A stretch of 64,000 nucleotides of DNA from positions 186,001 through 250,000 of the forward strand of contig NZ_KB898357.1 in NCBI RefSeq assembly GCF_000377565.1, read 5' to 3'. Shown here in pieces: positions 25,907 to 35,401 of this stretch (its first letter is position 1; every line of letters begins with the position of its first letter). The position numbers were made by a program, and so were the translations under genes. Source of the stretch: Rhizobium sp. 2MFCol3.1. GTDB taxonomy: Bacteria > Pseudomonadota > Alphaproteobacteria > Rhizobiales > Rhizobiaceae. The notes beneath the pieces were generated by a model. That model did not search any database. It was given only the letters and a program-made list of their open reading frames with translations, and was not told where the DNA came from.

Positions 25907-27010
25907 ATGATGCCGTCGATGATACCCGAACGCCAGCAGCCAGCGGCAACGCCGCGCTCCATGCGGGTCGTAACAGAAGGGATCGGCTCCGATCTCGAGC
26001 GCTTCAGCGCCGACAATACGCACGTCGTCAAGCAGATCAGGCTGCTTGCGATCAACGCGCTCATCGAGGCCGCGCGCGCCGGCGAAACCGGCAAGGGCTT
26101 TGCCGTGGTGGCCAACGAGGTGCAGCGTCTGGCCCAGATCGCCAGCGAGATCGCCGACACATTCGAAAGCAACGTGCTCGGCCGCATCGGCCTTTCGCGC
26201 AGGATGGCGGATGGGCTGGTCAACGAGCTCGAAGGCGTGCGGCTGACCGATCTGGCGCAGACGCTCGTGCAGCTGATCGTGCGCAATCTTTTCGAGCGGA
26301 CGGCGGATGTGCGCTGGTGGGCAACAGACACAGCACTTTGGCAGACCCTGCAGCAGCCGAGCACGGATAGCGCCAGCTTCGCGACCGAGCGTCTCGGCGT
26401 GATCAACCGCTTCTATACCGTCTATCTCGACCTTGTGCTGACCGACCTCACCGGGCGGATCGTCGCCTCGGCAAATCCCGAGTTTCAGCGGCGGCTGCTC
26501 AATACGTCGCTCGCCCACGAAGCATGGCACAAGGCCGCGGTCCAATGCCGATCCGGCAACGACTATGTGGTGGACGAAGTCTGCAAAAGCCAGCTGCATG
26601 GCGGGCGCACAGCGCTTGTCTATGCAACGGGCGTGCGCGAAGGCGGGAAGCTCGATGGAAAGCTGATCGGCACGCTCGGCGTCTACTTCGACTGGCAGAA
26701 CCAGGGACAGGCGATCGTCGACAAGGAAGCCAACCTGCCTCCCCAGGTCGCGGACCGTACGACCGTCATGATCCTCGACGGCGACGGCAGGATCATCGCC
26801 TGCAGCAATGCGTCCCTGATGTTCAGCCGCTTTGCGCTGCAAGTCCAGCATGGGCAGGAGCGCGGCAGCTACTACGACAACAACGGATCCATCGTCGCCT
26901 ATGCGAAGACGCTCGGCTACGAGGACTATGATGGGTTGGGCTGGTATGGGGTCGTTGTGCAAAAGACCGAAGATGAAACAGCGATAAAATCGATCCTCAA
27001 TCTGAGATAG
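25907..27010 (+). CDS. Soluble mini-MCP: signalling-tip fragment fused to a C-terminal Cache-like sensor
   Basis: A 367-residue protein. Residues about 25-85 contain the highly conserved hairpin tip of methyl-accepting chemotaxis proteins ([20 protein letters not shown], then NEVQRLA), the CheA/CheW contact. The rest (about 110-367) looks like an extended Cache/PAS sensor, with WATDTALW and a [10 protein letters not shown] strand. The usual order (sensor, TM helices, HAMP, methylation helices, tip) is missing: no membrane segment, no HAMP and very short flanking helices. It may be a soluble array component or a protein that has lost chemotaxis function. AGGAGG lies 8 nt upstream of ATG. Confidence 0.75.
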   Translation: MMPSMIPERQQPAATPRSMRVVTEGIGSDLERFSADNTHVVKQIRLLAINALIEAARAGETGKGFAVVANEVQRLAQIASEIADTFESNVLGRIGLSRRMADGLVNELEGVRLTDLAQTLVQLIVRNLFERTADVRWWATDTALWQTLQQPSTDSASFATERLGVINRFYTVYLDLVLTDLTGRIVASANPEFQRRLLNTSLAHEAWHKAAVQCRSGNDYVVDEVCKSQLHGGRTALVYATGVREGGKLDGKLIGTLGVYFDWQNQGQAIVDKEANLPPQVADRTTVMILDGDGRIIACSNASLMFSRFALQVQHGQERGSYYDNNGSIVAYAKTLGYEDYDGLGWYGVVVQKTEDETAIKSILNLR

Positions 27011-27174
27011 CCAGGCAAGAGACTATAGTATCTCCCCCCAGAAATAGCCGATGTGCCATGCCACCTTCGGCTTTAGCTTTAATTCAGACTTTAGTGTAAT
27101 TGTACCAATCAAATTTTATGGCAGAGCGCCCACTCTGTTTGCGAAGCATTGTCTAAAAGGTCTCAGGGAATATC

Positions 27175-29823
27175 ATGCGCACAGATACCGGCCAGGTCAT
27201 AAATCTGGCAGATTACCGCCCCACCGATTTCGTACTCGAGCGCGTGGATCTGACGTTTGAACTGGACCCGACCGCGACCAAGGTAGATGCCCGCCTGATC
27301 TTCCACCGCCGCAAGGGCGCCGACCCAAAAGCACCGCTCATCCTCGACGGTGACGAACTCGCCCTTTCCGGTCTGCTCTTCGACCAGGCGGAAATGAAGC
27401 CCAGCCAGTATACGGCGACACCAGACAGCCTGACGATCCGCAACCTGCCGAAATCCAAGCCCTTCGAGCTGACGATCACCACGATCATCAATCCCGAGGC
27501 CAACACCAAGCTGATGGGCCTCTACCGCACCAACGGCGTCTATTGCACCCAGTGCGAGGCCGAGGGCTTCCGCCGGATCACTTACTTCCCCGATCGCCCG
27601 GATGTTCTGGCGCCCTACACGATCACCATCATCGGCGACAAGGCCGCCAACCCGGTCATGCTCTCCAACGGCAACTTCCTCGGCGGCGCCGGCTATGACG
27701 AGGGCCGCGCCTTCGCCGCCTGGTTCGATCCGCATCCGAAGCCGAGCTACCTCTTCGCGCTGGTCGCCGGCAATCTCGGCGTGGTCGAAGACAAGTTCGT
27801 GACCATGTCTGAACGCGAGGTCACGCTGAAGATTTACGTCGAGCATGGCAAGGAAGCCCGCGCTGCCTACGCCATGGATGCGCTGAAGCGCTCGATGAAG
27901 TGGGACGAGGAGCGGTTCGGCCGCGAATACGATCTCGACATCTTCATGATCGTCGCCGTGTCCGACTTCAACATGGGCGCCATGGAGAACAAGGGCCTCA
28001 ACGTCTTCAACGACAAGTACGTTCTGGCCGATCCGGAAACCGCGACCGACCAGGACTACGCCAACATCGAAGCGATCATCGCCCACGAATACTTCCACAA
28101 CTGGACCGGCAACCGGATCACCTGCCGCGACTGGTTCCAGCTCTGCCTCAAGGAAGGCCTGACTGTTTATCGCGACCACGAATTCTCGGCCGACATGCGC
28201 TCGCGCCCGGTCAAGCGCATCGCCGAAGTGCGCCATCTGAAGTCCGAGCAGTTCCCCGAGGATGGCGGCCCGCTGGCGCATCCGGTGCGCCCGACCACCT
28301 ATCGCGAAATCAACAACTTCTACACGACGACGGTCTATGAGAAGGGCAGCGAAGTCACGCGCATGATCGCGACGCTGCTCGGCAAGGACCTGTTCAAGAA
28401 GGGCATGGATCTCTATTTCGATCGCCATGACGGCCAAGCCGTCACGATCGAGGATTTCGTCAAGTGCTTCGAGGATGCCAGCGGACGCGACCTGACGCAG
28501 TTCTCGCTCTGGTATCACCAGGCCGGCACGCCGCTCGTCACTGCATCCGGCAGCTATGATGCTGGCGCCAAGAGCTTCACGCTGTCGCTCGAGCAGATGG
28601 TTCCTGCAACGCCGGGCCAAAGCGACAAGAAGCCGATGCACATTCCGCTCAGCATCGCGCTCTTTGCCGAAGACGGCACACCGCTCGAGCCCTCTTCGGT
28701 CGATGGCGCCGAGTATGGCGACAACGTGCTGCATCTGACGGAGCGCAGCCAGAAGGCCATCTTCAAGGGCATCGGCTCGCGTCCGATCGTATCGATCAAC
28801 CGCAGCTTCTCGGCGCCGATCAACCTGCACTTCGATCAGTCGCCCACGGATCTGGCGCTTCTCGCCCGCTTTGAGACCGATCACTTCTCGCGCTGGCAGG
28901 CGCTGACGGACCTTGCATTGCCGACACTGCTTGCAGCAGCCCGCGATGCACGTGACGGCAAGCCGGTCGTCGCCTCGAAGGACTTCGTCGAGGCGCTGCT
29001 TGCGGCAGCCGCCGACGAAACGCTGGAGCCCGCCTTCCGCGCCCAGGCGCTGGCGCTCCCGAGCGAATCCGACATCGCCCGCGAACTTGGCGGCAACAAC
29101 GACCCTGACGCCATCCACGCCGGCCTCTCCACTGTGCTGCAGCAGGTTGCCGACGCAGGAAAGAGCGTCTTCGCCGCGCTCTATAACAGCATGACCACGC
29201 CAGGCGATTTCAGCCCCGACGCCAAGAGCGCCGGTCGCCGTGCGCTCCGCAACAGCGCGCTCACCTATCTGTCCTACGCCGAGAATACGCCTGACCGCGC
29301 AAAGGCCGCCTTTGACGCCGCCAACAACATGACGGATCTGATGCAGGCGCTGACGATCCTCGCGCACCGCTTCCCCGATAGCAGCGAGGCGGCCGCAGCG
29401 CTGTCCACGTTCCATGACCGCTTTGCCGGAAACGCGCTTGTTATCGACAAGTGGTTCTCCGTTCAGGCGACCATTCCGGGCGCAAAGGCGCTCGATCGGG
29501 TGCTGAAGCTGATGGACAATCCGCAGTTCAAGCGCACCAACCCCAACCGCGTGCGCGCGCTGGTCGGCACGTTTGCCTTCGGCAACCCGACCGGCTTCGG
29601 ACGCGCGGATGGAGAGGGCTACCGCTTCCTCGCCCGCGAGATCCTCGACATCGACGCACGCAACCCACAGTTGGCGGCGCGCATCCTCACCTCGATGCGC
29701 TCCTGGCGCTCGCTGGAGCCGGCAAGAGCCGAGCATGCACGCAAGGCACTGACCGAGATCGCCGAAGCACCGGCTCTCTCCACCGACGTTCGCGATATCG
29801 TCGAGCGCACCCTCAAGGGGTGA
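27175..29823 (+). CDS. pepN: Aminopeptidase N
   Basis: An 882-residue M1 zinc aminopeptidase of the E. coli PepN type and length. The substrate N-terminus recognition motif GAMEN is at 268-272. The zinc motif HEYFHNWTGN gives H304 and H308, with E327 in KEGLTVYRDHEF as third ligand (HEXXH-X18-E). The N-terminal saddle domain and long C-terminal helical domain are present. It is cytosolic and releases N-terminal residues from peptides during turnover. It is followed by a 9-bp hairpin. Confidence 0.97.
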   Translation: MRTDTGQVINLADYRPTDFVLERVDLTFELDPTATKVDARLIFHRRKGADPKAPLILDGDELALSGLLFDQAEMKPSQYTATPDSLTIRNLPKSKPFELTITTIINPEANTKLMGLYRTNGVYCTQCEAEGFRRITYFPDRPDVLAPYTITIIGDKAANPVMLSNGNFLGGAGYDEGRAFAAWFDPHPKPSYLFALVAGNLGVVEDKFVTMSEREVTLKIYVEHGKEARAAYAMDALKRSMKWDEERFGREYDLDIFMIVAVSDFNMGAMENKGLNVFNDKYVLADPETATDQDYANIEAIIAHEYFHNWTGNRITCRDWFQLCLKEGLTVYRDHEFSADMRSRPVKRIAEVRHLKSEQFPEDGGPLAHPVRPTTYREINNFYTTTVYEKGSEVTRMIATLLGKDLFKKGMDLYFDRHDGQAVTIEDFVKCFEDASGRDLTQFSLWYHQAGTPLVTASGSYDAGAKSFTLSLEQMVPATPGQSDKKPMHIPLSIALFAEDGTPLEPSSVDGAEYGDNVLHLTERSQKAIFKGIGSRPIVSINRSFSAPINLHFDQSPTDLALLARFETDHFSRWQALTDLALPTLLAAARDARDGKPVVASKDFVEALLAAAADETLEPAFRAQALALPSESDIARELGGNNDPDAIHAGLSTVLQQVADAGKSVFAALYNSMTTPGDFSPDAKSAGRRALRNSALTYLSYAENTPDRAKAAFDAANNMTDLMQALTILAHRFPDSSEAAAALSTFHDRFAGNALVIDKWFSVQATIPGAKALDRVLKLMDNPQFKRTNPNRVRALVGTFAFGNPTGFGRADGEGYRFLAREILDIDARNPQLAARILTSMRSWRSLEPARAEHARKALTEIAEAPALSTDVRDIVERTLKG

Positions 29824-29833
29824 TTTGCGACAC

Positions 29834-29862
29834 GAGGCGGCCGAGCCTATTGAGGCCGCCTC
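29834..29862 (+). terminator. Stem-loop after pepN
   Basis: GAGGCGGCC (29834-29842) and GGCCGCCTC (29854-29862) form a 9-bp perfect stem 11 bp after the pepN stop. No T-run follows, so it may be a processing or weak termination hairpin. Confidence 0.45.
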
Positions 29863-29897
29863 CCACGCATGCTGGAAAAATCAGCACTTAGAATCGG

Positions 29898-29912
29898 TTA
29901 ACAGATTTTTAC
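29898..29912 (+). promoter_or_regulatory. Candidate CtrA box upstream of the PAS histidine kinase gene
   Basis: TTAA-CAGATTT-TTAC at 29898-29912, followed by C, one base from TTAA-N7-TTAAC. It lies about 90 bp before the start of a DivJ/PleC/CbrA-type kinase. Those kinases control CtrA through DivK, so the site would be a feedback loop. Binding is inferred. Confidence 0.45.
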
Positions 29913-30003
29913 CTTTTCCTCTGGACAAGGCGAATCACCAATGATTCATTGAGTCAGGTTCGGGCGAGCGGCGCAGCGAATCACGAGGGACAAGGCTCAG
30001 AAA

Positions 30004-32325
30004 ATGATGAACGTGCGGCGGGCAACCGTGGCCGAAGGACGGCTGCGTGTCGATTTCGAGAGCTTCCGCGCCTGGCGTGAAAGCTTCACCGGCAAGGCTA
30101 CCGCAGCCTCGCGACCATCATCTTCCCGAAATTACACGCATGCCGAGGCCGTGTTGAAGCGCGCCATTCCTATCCTTATCGTTGCATTTTTGACCGTCGT
30201 CGCAGCCTCGCATTTCTTCGGAATGCTCTCCGAGCACGACCGCATGCAGGCCGCCGCCCGCCACTCAACGGCGCTGGCCGCCGCCACCGCAGCAGCCGCC
30301 TTCGCCGATTCCGCCGCGATCTTCGACAGCGGTAACGCCACCGAAGGCCAGGCCCGCCTCGCCCGCTTCCTGCCGCAGGATCGGCTCGACGACAACGCCT
30401 TCGTTCTCCTCGTGCAGTCGAGCGGCAAGGTCTTCGCAGCGTCCGCCGCCGGTGCGGCCTATGTCGGCGCCGGTATCGGCGATTTCTTCTCCGAGGTGTC
30501 CGCGATCCGCCGCTTCGGCGACCGGGCGGGCGTGATTGAGACCACCATCGCCGGCCGGCCGCACTACGCGCAGATCACCCTCATCGGCGACAGCGGTGGC
30601 TATGTGGTTGCGGCAACCTCACTCGATCGGATCAGCCAGCTGTGGCGCGAGGAGCTGACGCTCAACGTCACGCTGTTTGCAGGCATCTCCTCTATCCTGC
30701 TGGTGATCCTCTACGCCTATTACATGCAGGTGCGCCGCGCCCGCCATGCCGACGAGATCTTTGTTGAATCGAACCAGCGGGTCGAGACGGCCCTTTCGCG
30801 CGGCCGCTGCGGCCTTTGGGATTTCGATTTCGACCGCCGCGAATTCTTCTGGTCGCGCTCGATGTACCAGATGCTCGGTCTTCCTGGTGGAGACGGCAAC
30901 ATGTGCTTCGGCGACGCCGCCCGACTGATGCACCCCGACGACAGCGGCATCTACGAGATCGCCCGCTCGGTTGCGCGCGGCGACGCCGAGCAGATCGACC
31001 AGATCTTCCGCATGCGCCACGCCGCCGGCCATTACGTCTGGATGCGCGCCCGCGCACAGGTCATCCGCACCAATGCCGGCCAGGTCCACATGATCGGCAT
31101 CGCCATGGACGTGACCGAGCAGCACCGCCTTGCGCAACGCTACGCCGAAGCCGACCAGCGGTTGGCGGACGCGATCGAGAGCACGTCGGAAGCCTTCGTG
31201 CTGTGGGACAAGAACGACCGTCTCGTGATGTGCAACACGCACTTCCAGCAGGCCTACGGCCTTCCCGACAGCGTGCTGGTGCCGGGCACCGAGCGCGCCG
31301 CGGTCAACGCCGCCGCCGCCCGCCCCGTCATCGAGCGCCGGATCGCCGACGCCCATGGCAATGGCTATTCGCGCACCAGCGAAGTGCAGCTCGCCGACGA
31401 GCGCTGGCTGCAGATCAACGAGCGGCGCACCCGCGACGGCGGCATGGTTTCCGTCGGCACAGACATTACGCTGCTGAAACGCAACCAGGAGCGCCTGCGC
31501 GATTCAGAACGCCGCCTGATGGCGACGATCGGCGACCTCTCCTCCTCCCGGCAGACGCTGGAACGGCAAAAATCGGCGCTATCGCTGGCGAACGCCAATT
31601 ATCTCTCGGAAAAGGAACGCGCCGAAGCCGCCAACAAGGCGAAGTCGGAATTCCTGGCCAACATGTCTCACGAACTGCGTACGCCGCTCAACGCCATCCT
31701 CGGCTTCTCCGAGATCCTGCAGGACGAGATGTTCGGTCCGCTCGGCTCGGCCAAGTACGACGAATATGCCCGCGACATCCATCACAGCGGCCGTCACCTG
31801 CTCAACGTCATCAACGACATTCTCGACATGTCGAAGATCGAAGCCGGCCACATGAAGCTTCAATGCGAGACGATCGACCTCGCGCCGCTGATCGAGGAAA
31901 GCCTGCGCTTCACCGCGATCCCGGCCAGCGAAAAGCGCATCGAGATCCAGCAGCGCATCTGCGATGGCATGACGCTCAACGCCGATCGCCGGGCGATGAA
32001 ACAGATCCTGCTCAACCTGCTGTCCAACGCCGTGAAGTTTACCGACGAAGGCGGCCGGATCGCGGTGCGCACCCGTCGCACCTCGGGCGGCGTGATGCTC
32101 ACCATCGCCGACACCGGCATCGGCATTCCGACAACCGCGCTCAGCAAGATCGGCCAGCCCTTCGAACAGGTCCAGAACCAGTATGCCAAGAGCAAGGGCG
32201 GCTCCGGCCTCGGCCTCGCCATCTCGCGCTCGCTGACGACCCTGCACGGCGGCCGCATGAAGATCCGCTCACGCGAGGCGATCGGCACGGTGATTTCGCT
32301 GCTGATCCCGGATAGCGCTGCTTAG
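30004..32325 (+). CDS. Membrane PAS-PAS sensor histidine kinase (DivJ/PleC/CbrA type)
   Basis: A 773-residue sensor. TM1 is at about residues 54-75, then a periplasmic domain and TM2 at about 219-241. Two PAS domains follow (about 262-380, ending MIGIAMDVTEQHR, and about 390-495, ending VSVGTDITLLK). The HisKA domain carries the phosphorylatable H556 in MSHELRTPLNAILGFSEIL, and the HATPase has N, G1 (DTGIGIP) and G2 (GGSGLGLAI) boxes. The dimerisation-domain sequence is that of kinases acting on DivK/PleD-type regulators, including rhizobial CbrA. No response regulator is adjacent, consistent with a distant partner. It converges with glnE, overlapping by 4 bp. Confidence 0.85.
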   Translation: MMNVRRATVAEGRLRVDFESFRAWRESFTGKATAASRPSSSRNYTHAEAVLKRAIPILIVAFLTVVAASHFFGMLSEHDRMQAAARHSTALAAATAAAAFADSAAIFDSGNATEGQARLARFLPQDRLDDNAFVLLVQSSGKVFAASAAGAAYVGAGIGDFFSEVSAIRRFGDRAGVIETTIAGRPHYAQITLIGDSGGYVVAATSLDRISQLWREELTLNVTLFAGISSILLVILYAYYMQVRRARHADEIFVESNQRVETALSRGRCGLWDFDFDRREFFWSRSMYQMLGLPGGDGNMCFGDAARLMHPDDSGIYEIARSVARGDAEQIDQIFRMRHAAGHYVWMRARAQVIRTNAGQVHMIGIAMDVTEQHRLAQRYAEADQRLADAIESTSEAFVLWDKNDRLVMCNTHFQQAYGLPDSVLVPGTERAAVNAAAARPVIERRIADAHGNGYSRTSEVQLADERWLQINERRTRDGGMVSVGTDITLLKRNQERLRDSERRLMATIGDLSSSRQTLERQKSALSLANANYLSEKERAEAANKAKSEFLANMSHELRTPLNAILGFSEILQDEMFGPLGSAKYDEYARDIHHSGRHLLNVINDILDMSKIEAGHMKLQCETIDLAPLIEESLRFTAIPASEKRIEIQQRICDGMTLNADRRAMKQILLNLLSNAVKFTDEGGRIAVRTRRTSGGVMLTIADTGIGIPTTALSKIGQPFEQVQNQYAKSKGGSGLGLAISRSLTTLHGGRMKIRSREAIGTVISLLIPDSAA

Positions 32326-35279
32326 CCGGCCTTGACCACCGCCTGAAAGACCTTCCGCACCGTCTTCGACAGCTGCTTCATCTCTCCCTCGAGCGTCTTG
32401 ATGTCGGGGCAATCGCCGGCCCGGCAGACTAGATCGATGAGACCCGCCGGTGCATCCTTGGGATCGAAGGGACCATCGATGCAGAGCCGGATAAGCTGCG
32501 ACAGCTCGGTGTAGAGCCCGAACGCCTCGCTGCAGCTATCGACATCGGCCGATGCCATCAGCGGCGCGCCTAGCTGCTTCAGCGCTTCGCCGGTGCTGAT
32601 GCCATTGACCTTGACGACGACATCCTTCGCGGGGGCGATCAGCGCCAGATATTGCGCGATGAACTCGATATCGACGACACCGCCGGGGATAAGCTTCAGG
32701 TCCCACATGTTGGCCGGCGGCTTCTCCTGTTCGATCAGCGCGCGCATCTCGGCCACATCCTTGGCCACCTTGCGCACATCGCGCCGCGTCGACAGCACCT
32801 CCTCGATCACGCGCTCGACGTCACCGATCAGGCTGGCATCGCCGCAGATCAGCCGCGCGCGGCTGAGCGCCATATGCTCCCAAGTCCAGGCTTCCTCGCG
32901 CTGGTATTTCGCGAACGAGCTGACGCGGGTGGCGACCGGCCCTTTGTTGCCCGAAGGGCGCAGGCGCATGTCGACCTCGTAGAGCACGCCCTCGGCCGTC
33001 GGCGCCGACAAGGCGGCGATCAGCCGCTGGGTGATGCGGGTGAAGTATCGAACGGCGTCCAGCGGCTTGGCACCGTCGGATTCCTCGGCCGCATCGTCGT
33101 AATCGTAGAGCAGGATGAGATCGATGTCGGAGCCCGCGGTCAGCTCGAAGCTTCCGAGCTTGCCCATTCCGGCGACGGCGACGCGGCCGCCGGGGAACTT
33201 GCCGTGCGCCGCCTCGATCTCCGAGAGCACGGCATTCAACGCCGCCTCGACGATCAGATCGGCCAGGTGCGTAAACGCGCGTCCGGCCATCGCGCCATTG
33301 ATAGAGCCGGTCAGCAGGCGAATGCCGATCAGAAAGCGCTGTTCGGCGGCGAAGATGCGCAGCCGGTCCAGCACCTCTTCATAATAGCGCGCCTGCTGCA
33401 GCGAGCCCTTGAGACGTCCCGCCAGATAATCGCGCGTCGGAAGCTCGGCCATCAGGCCCGGATCGAGCATGCCGTCGAAGACGTGTGGCCTGGCGGCGAT
33501 GACCTCGGCGAGCTTTGGCGCGGCCGACATGATATAGACGATCAGCGAGAGCAGCGCCGGATTGCTGCCGAGCAGCGAAAATAGCTGGATACCTGCGGGC
33601 AGGCCCGAGAGGAAACTGTCGAACCTGAGGATCGCCTCGTCGGCACGCTTGCTTTCGCCGAACACCCGCAACAGCTCCGGCGTCAGCTCGGTCAGCCGTT
33701 CGCGCGCCTCGACGGATTGCGTTGCCTTGTAGCGCCCATAGTGCCAGGTGCGGATGACGCGCGAAATGTCGGAGGGGCGTTCGAAGCCGAGTTTGCGCAG
33801 GGTGACCAGCGTATCGGGATCGTCGTTCTGGCCGGTGAAGACGAGGTTGCCCGTCTCTGTCGAGAGCTTGGTCTCCTGCTCGAACAGCCGGGCGTAGCGA
33901 CGCTCAACAGTCCTGAACACCTCGACAAGACGCTCGGAAAAGCTCGGTGTGTCGCTGAAGCCCATCATGTATGCGATGCGCTTCAACTCGCCTTCGGTCT
34001 CCGGCAGCAGGTGGGTCTGCTCGTCGCGCACCATCTGGATGCGGTGCTCCACGTCGCGCAGGAACCAGTAAGCGTCCGTCAGCTCCTCGCAGGTCTCCTC
34101 GTCGATCCACTTGGCCTTGGTGAGCTCGTTGAGCGTTTCCTCGGTGGCGCGCGAGCGCAGCGCCGGCATGCGTCCGCCGGCGATCAGTTGCTGCGTCTGG
34201 GCAAAGAATTCGATCTCGCGGATGCCGCCACGGCCGAGCTTGACGTTATGCCCCTTCACCGCGATCGCGCCGTGCCCCTTGTGGGCATGGATCTGCCGCT
34301 TGATGGAGTGGATGTCGGAGATCGCCGCATAGTCGAGATACTTGCGGAAGACGAAAGGGGTGAGATCGCGCAGGAAACGGTCGCCGGCGGCGATATCGCC
34401 TGCAACTGGACGCGCCTTGATGAAGGCCGCGCGCTCCCAGTTCTGCCCCCTGCCCTCGTAATAGACCATGGCGGCGTCGATCGACACGGCAAGCGGCGTG
34501 GCGCCGGGGTCCGGGCGCAGTCTAAGATCGGTGCGGAAGACATAGCCGTCGCCGGTGCGCTCCTGCATGATGCGCACGAGCCGCCGCATCAGGCGCGGGA
34601 AGATATCGATTGCGTCGTCGGGATCCGACAGGATGCCCGCCTGCTCGTCGAAGAAGACGACCAGATCGATGTCGGAGGAATAGTTGAGCTCGCAGGCGCC
34701 GAGCTTGCCCATGCCGAGCACGACGAGACCCGACCCTTCGCTTGGCCGCGCGACGTTCTTCAGCTGCAGCTTGCGGGCTTCGTGCGAGGAGAGCAGCAGA
34801 TGATCGATCGCGGCCGAGACGGTAGCCTCGGCAAGCCGGCTCAGCCATGCCGTGGTGGTGCGGCCATCGAAGATCCGGGCGAGATCGGCGAGCGCTAACA
34901 GAAACGCCACACGGCGCTTGACCGTGCGCAGGCGGCCCATGATCTCACTCTCGCTCGGTGATGCCCCGTCGCGCGGCATCCAGGCCTCACGCGCTTCCGC
35001 GATCAGCGCCTCCAGGCGCGGCTCGAGCGGCTCGCTGATGGCGATGGTGAGGATGCCGGGATCGATGTTGGCGATATCGCGCAGATAGGGCGAGAGCGTC
35101 AGCGCAGCGGAGATGAAATCGCGAAGCGCGCCTTCGGTCTTCAGTATATCGGCCACCACGGGTTCGTCGGCGCCGATCTTCTGCAGATCATCAAGCACGA
35201 GCTTCAATTCGGTCTTGCTCAACGGCTTCAACAGGCCGTCGACCACCTCGCTCAGGCTGTGCGTCGAATTCGTCAGCAT
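32322..35279 (-). CDS. glnE: Bifunctional glutamine synthetase adenylyltransferase / adenylyl-removing enzyme
   Basis: A 985-residue full-length GlnE. Two nucleotidyltransferase domains are visible. The N-terminal deadenylylase half has YSSDIDLVVFFDE and a following RTDLRLRPDPG. The C-terminal adenylyltransferase half has GSDIDLILLYDYDD and DMRLRPSGNKGP. The GlnD_UR-like helical bundles lie after each. It sets glutamine synthetase activity according to PII state and glutamine. GGGAGG precedes the ATG. It is the last gene of a leftward block that starts with ccmI. Confidence 0.96.
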   Translation of the reverse strand: MLTNSTHSLSEVVDGLLKPLSKTELKLVLDDLQKIGADEPVVADILKTEGALRDFISAALTLSPYLRDIANIDPGILTIAISEPLEPRLEALIAEAREAWMPRDGASPSESEIMGRLRTVKRRVAFLLALADLARIFDGRTTTAWLSRLAEATVSAAIDHLLLSSHEARKLQLKNVARPSEGSGLVVLGMGKLGACELNYSSDIDLVVFFDEQAGILSDPDDAIDIFPRLMRRLVRIMQERTGDGYVFRTDLRLRPDPGATPLAVSIDAAMVYYEGRGQNWERAAFIKARPVAGDIAAGDRFLRDLTPFVFRKYLDYAAISDIHSIKRQIHAHKGHGAIAVKGHNVKLGRGGIREIEFFAQTQQLIAGGRMPALRSRATEETLNELTKAKWIDEETCEELTDAYWFLRDVEHRIQMVRDEQTHLLPETEGELKRIAYMMGFSDTPSFSERLVEVFRTVERRYARLFEQETKLSTETGNLVFTGQNDDPDTLVTLRKLGFERPSDISRVIRTWHYGRYKATQSVEARERLTELTPELLRVFGESKRADEAILRFDSFLSGLPAGIQLFSLLGSNPALLSLIVYIMSAAPKLAEVIAARPHVFDGMLDPGLMAELPTRDYLAGRLKGSLQQARYYEEVLDRLRIFAAEQRFLIGIRLLTGSINGAMAGRAFTHLADLIVEAALNAVLSEIEAAHGKFPGGRVAVAGMGKLGSFELTAGSDIDLILLYDYDDAAEESDGAKPLDAVRYFTRITQRLIAALSAPTAEGVLYEVDMRLRPSGNKGPVATRVSSFAKYQREEAWTWEHMALSRARLICGDASLIGDVERVIEEVLSTRRDVRKVAKDVAEMRALIEQEKPPANMWDLKLIPGGVVDIEFIAQYLALIAPAKDVVVKVNGISTGEALKQLGAPLMASADVDSCSEAFGLYTELSQLIRLCIDGPFDPKDAPAGLIDLVCRAGDCPDIKTLEGEMKQLSKTVRKVFQAVVKAG

Positions 35280-35401
35280 GCGCCCTCCCTGGCAACAGGC
35301 AGCAAAAGTCGAAGCAGAATCAAAGCCGCTTGCCGCCTGAGGCTAAGTTAGGGTCTGAGACGCAAATGGCCAACAGACAATTCGGGGTAGCGGGGAAACG
35401 C

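Noticed and set aside
27163..29736. An 857-codon antisense frame across pepN
   Set aside because: No recognisable domain; pepN has intact catalytic motifs on the other strand.
30816..32315. A 499-codon alternative frame within the PAS kinase gene
   Set aside because: Arg/Pro/His-rich shadow sequence; the kinase frame holds H, N, G1 and G2 boxes.
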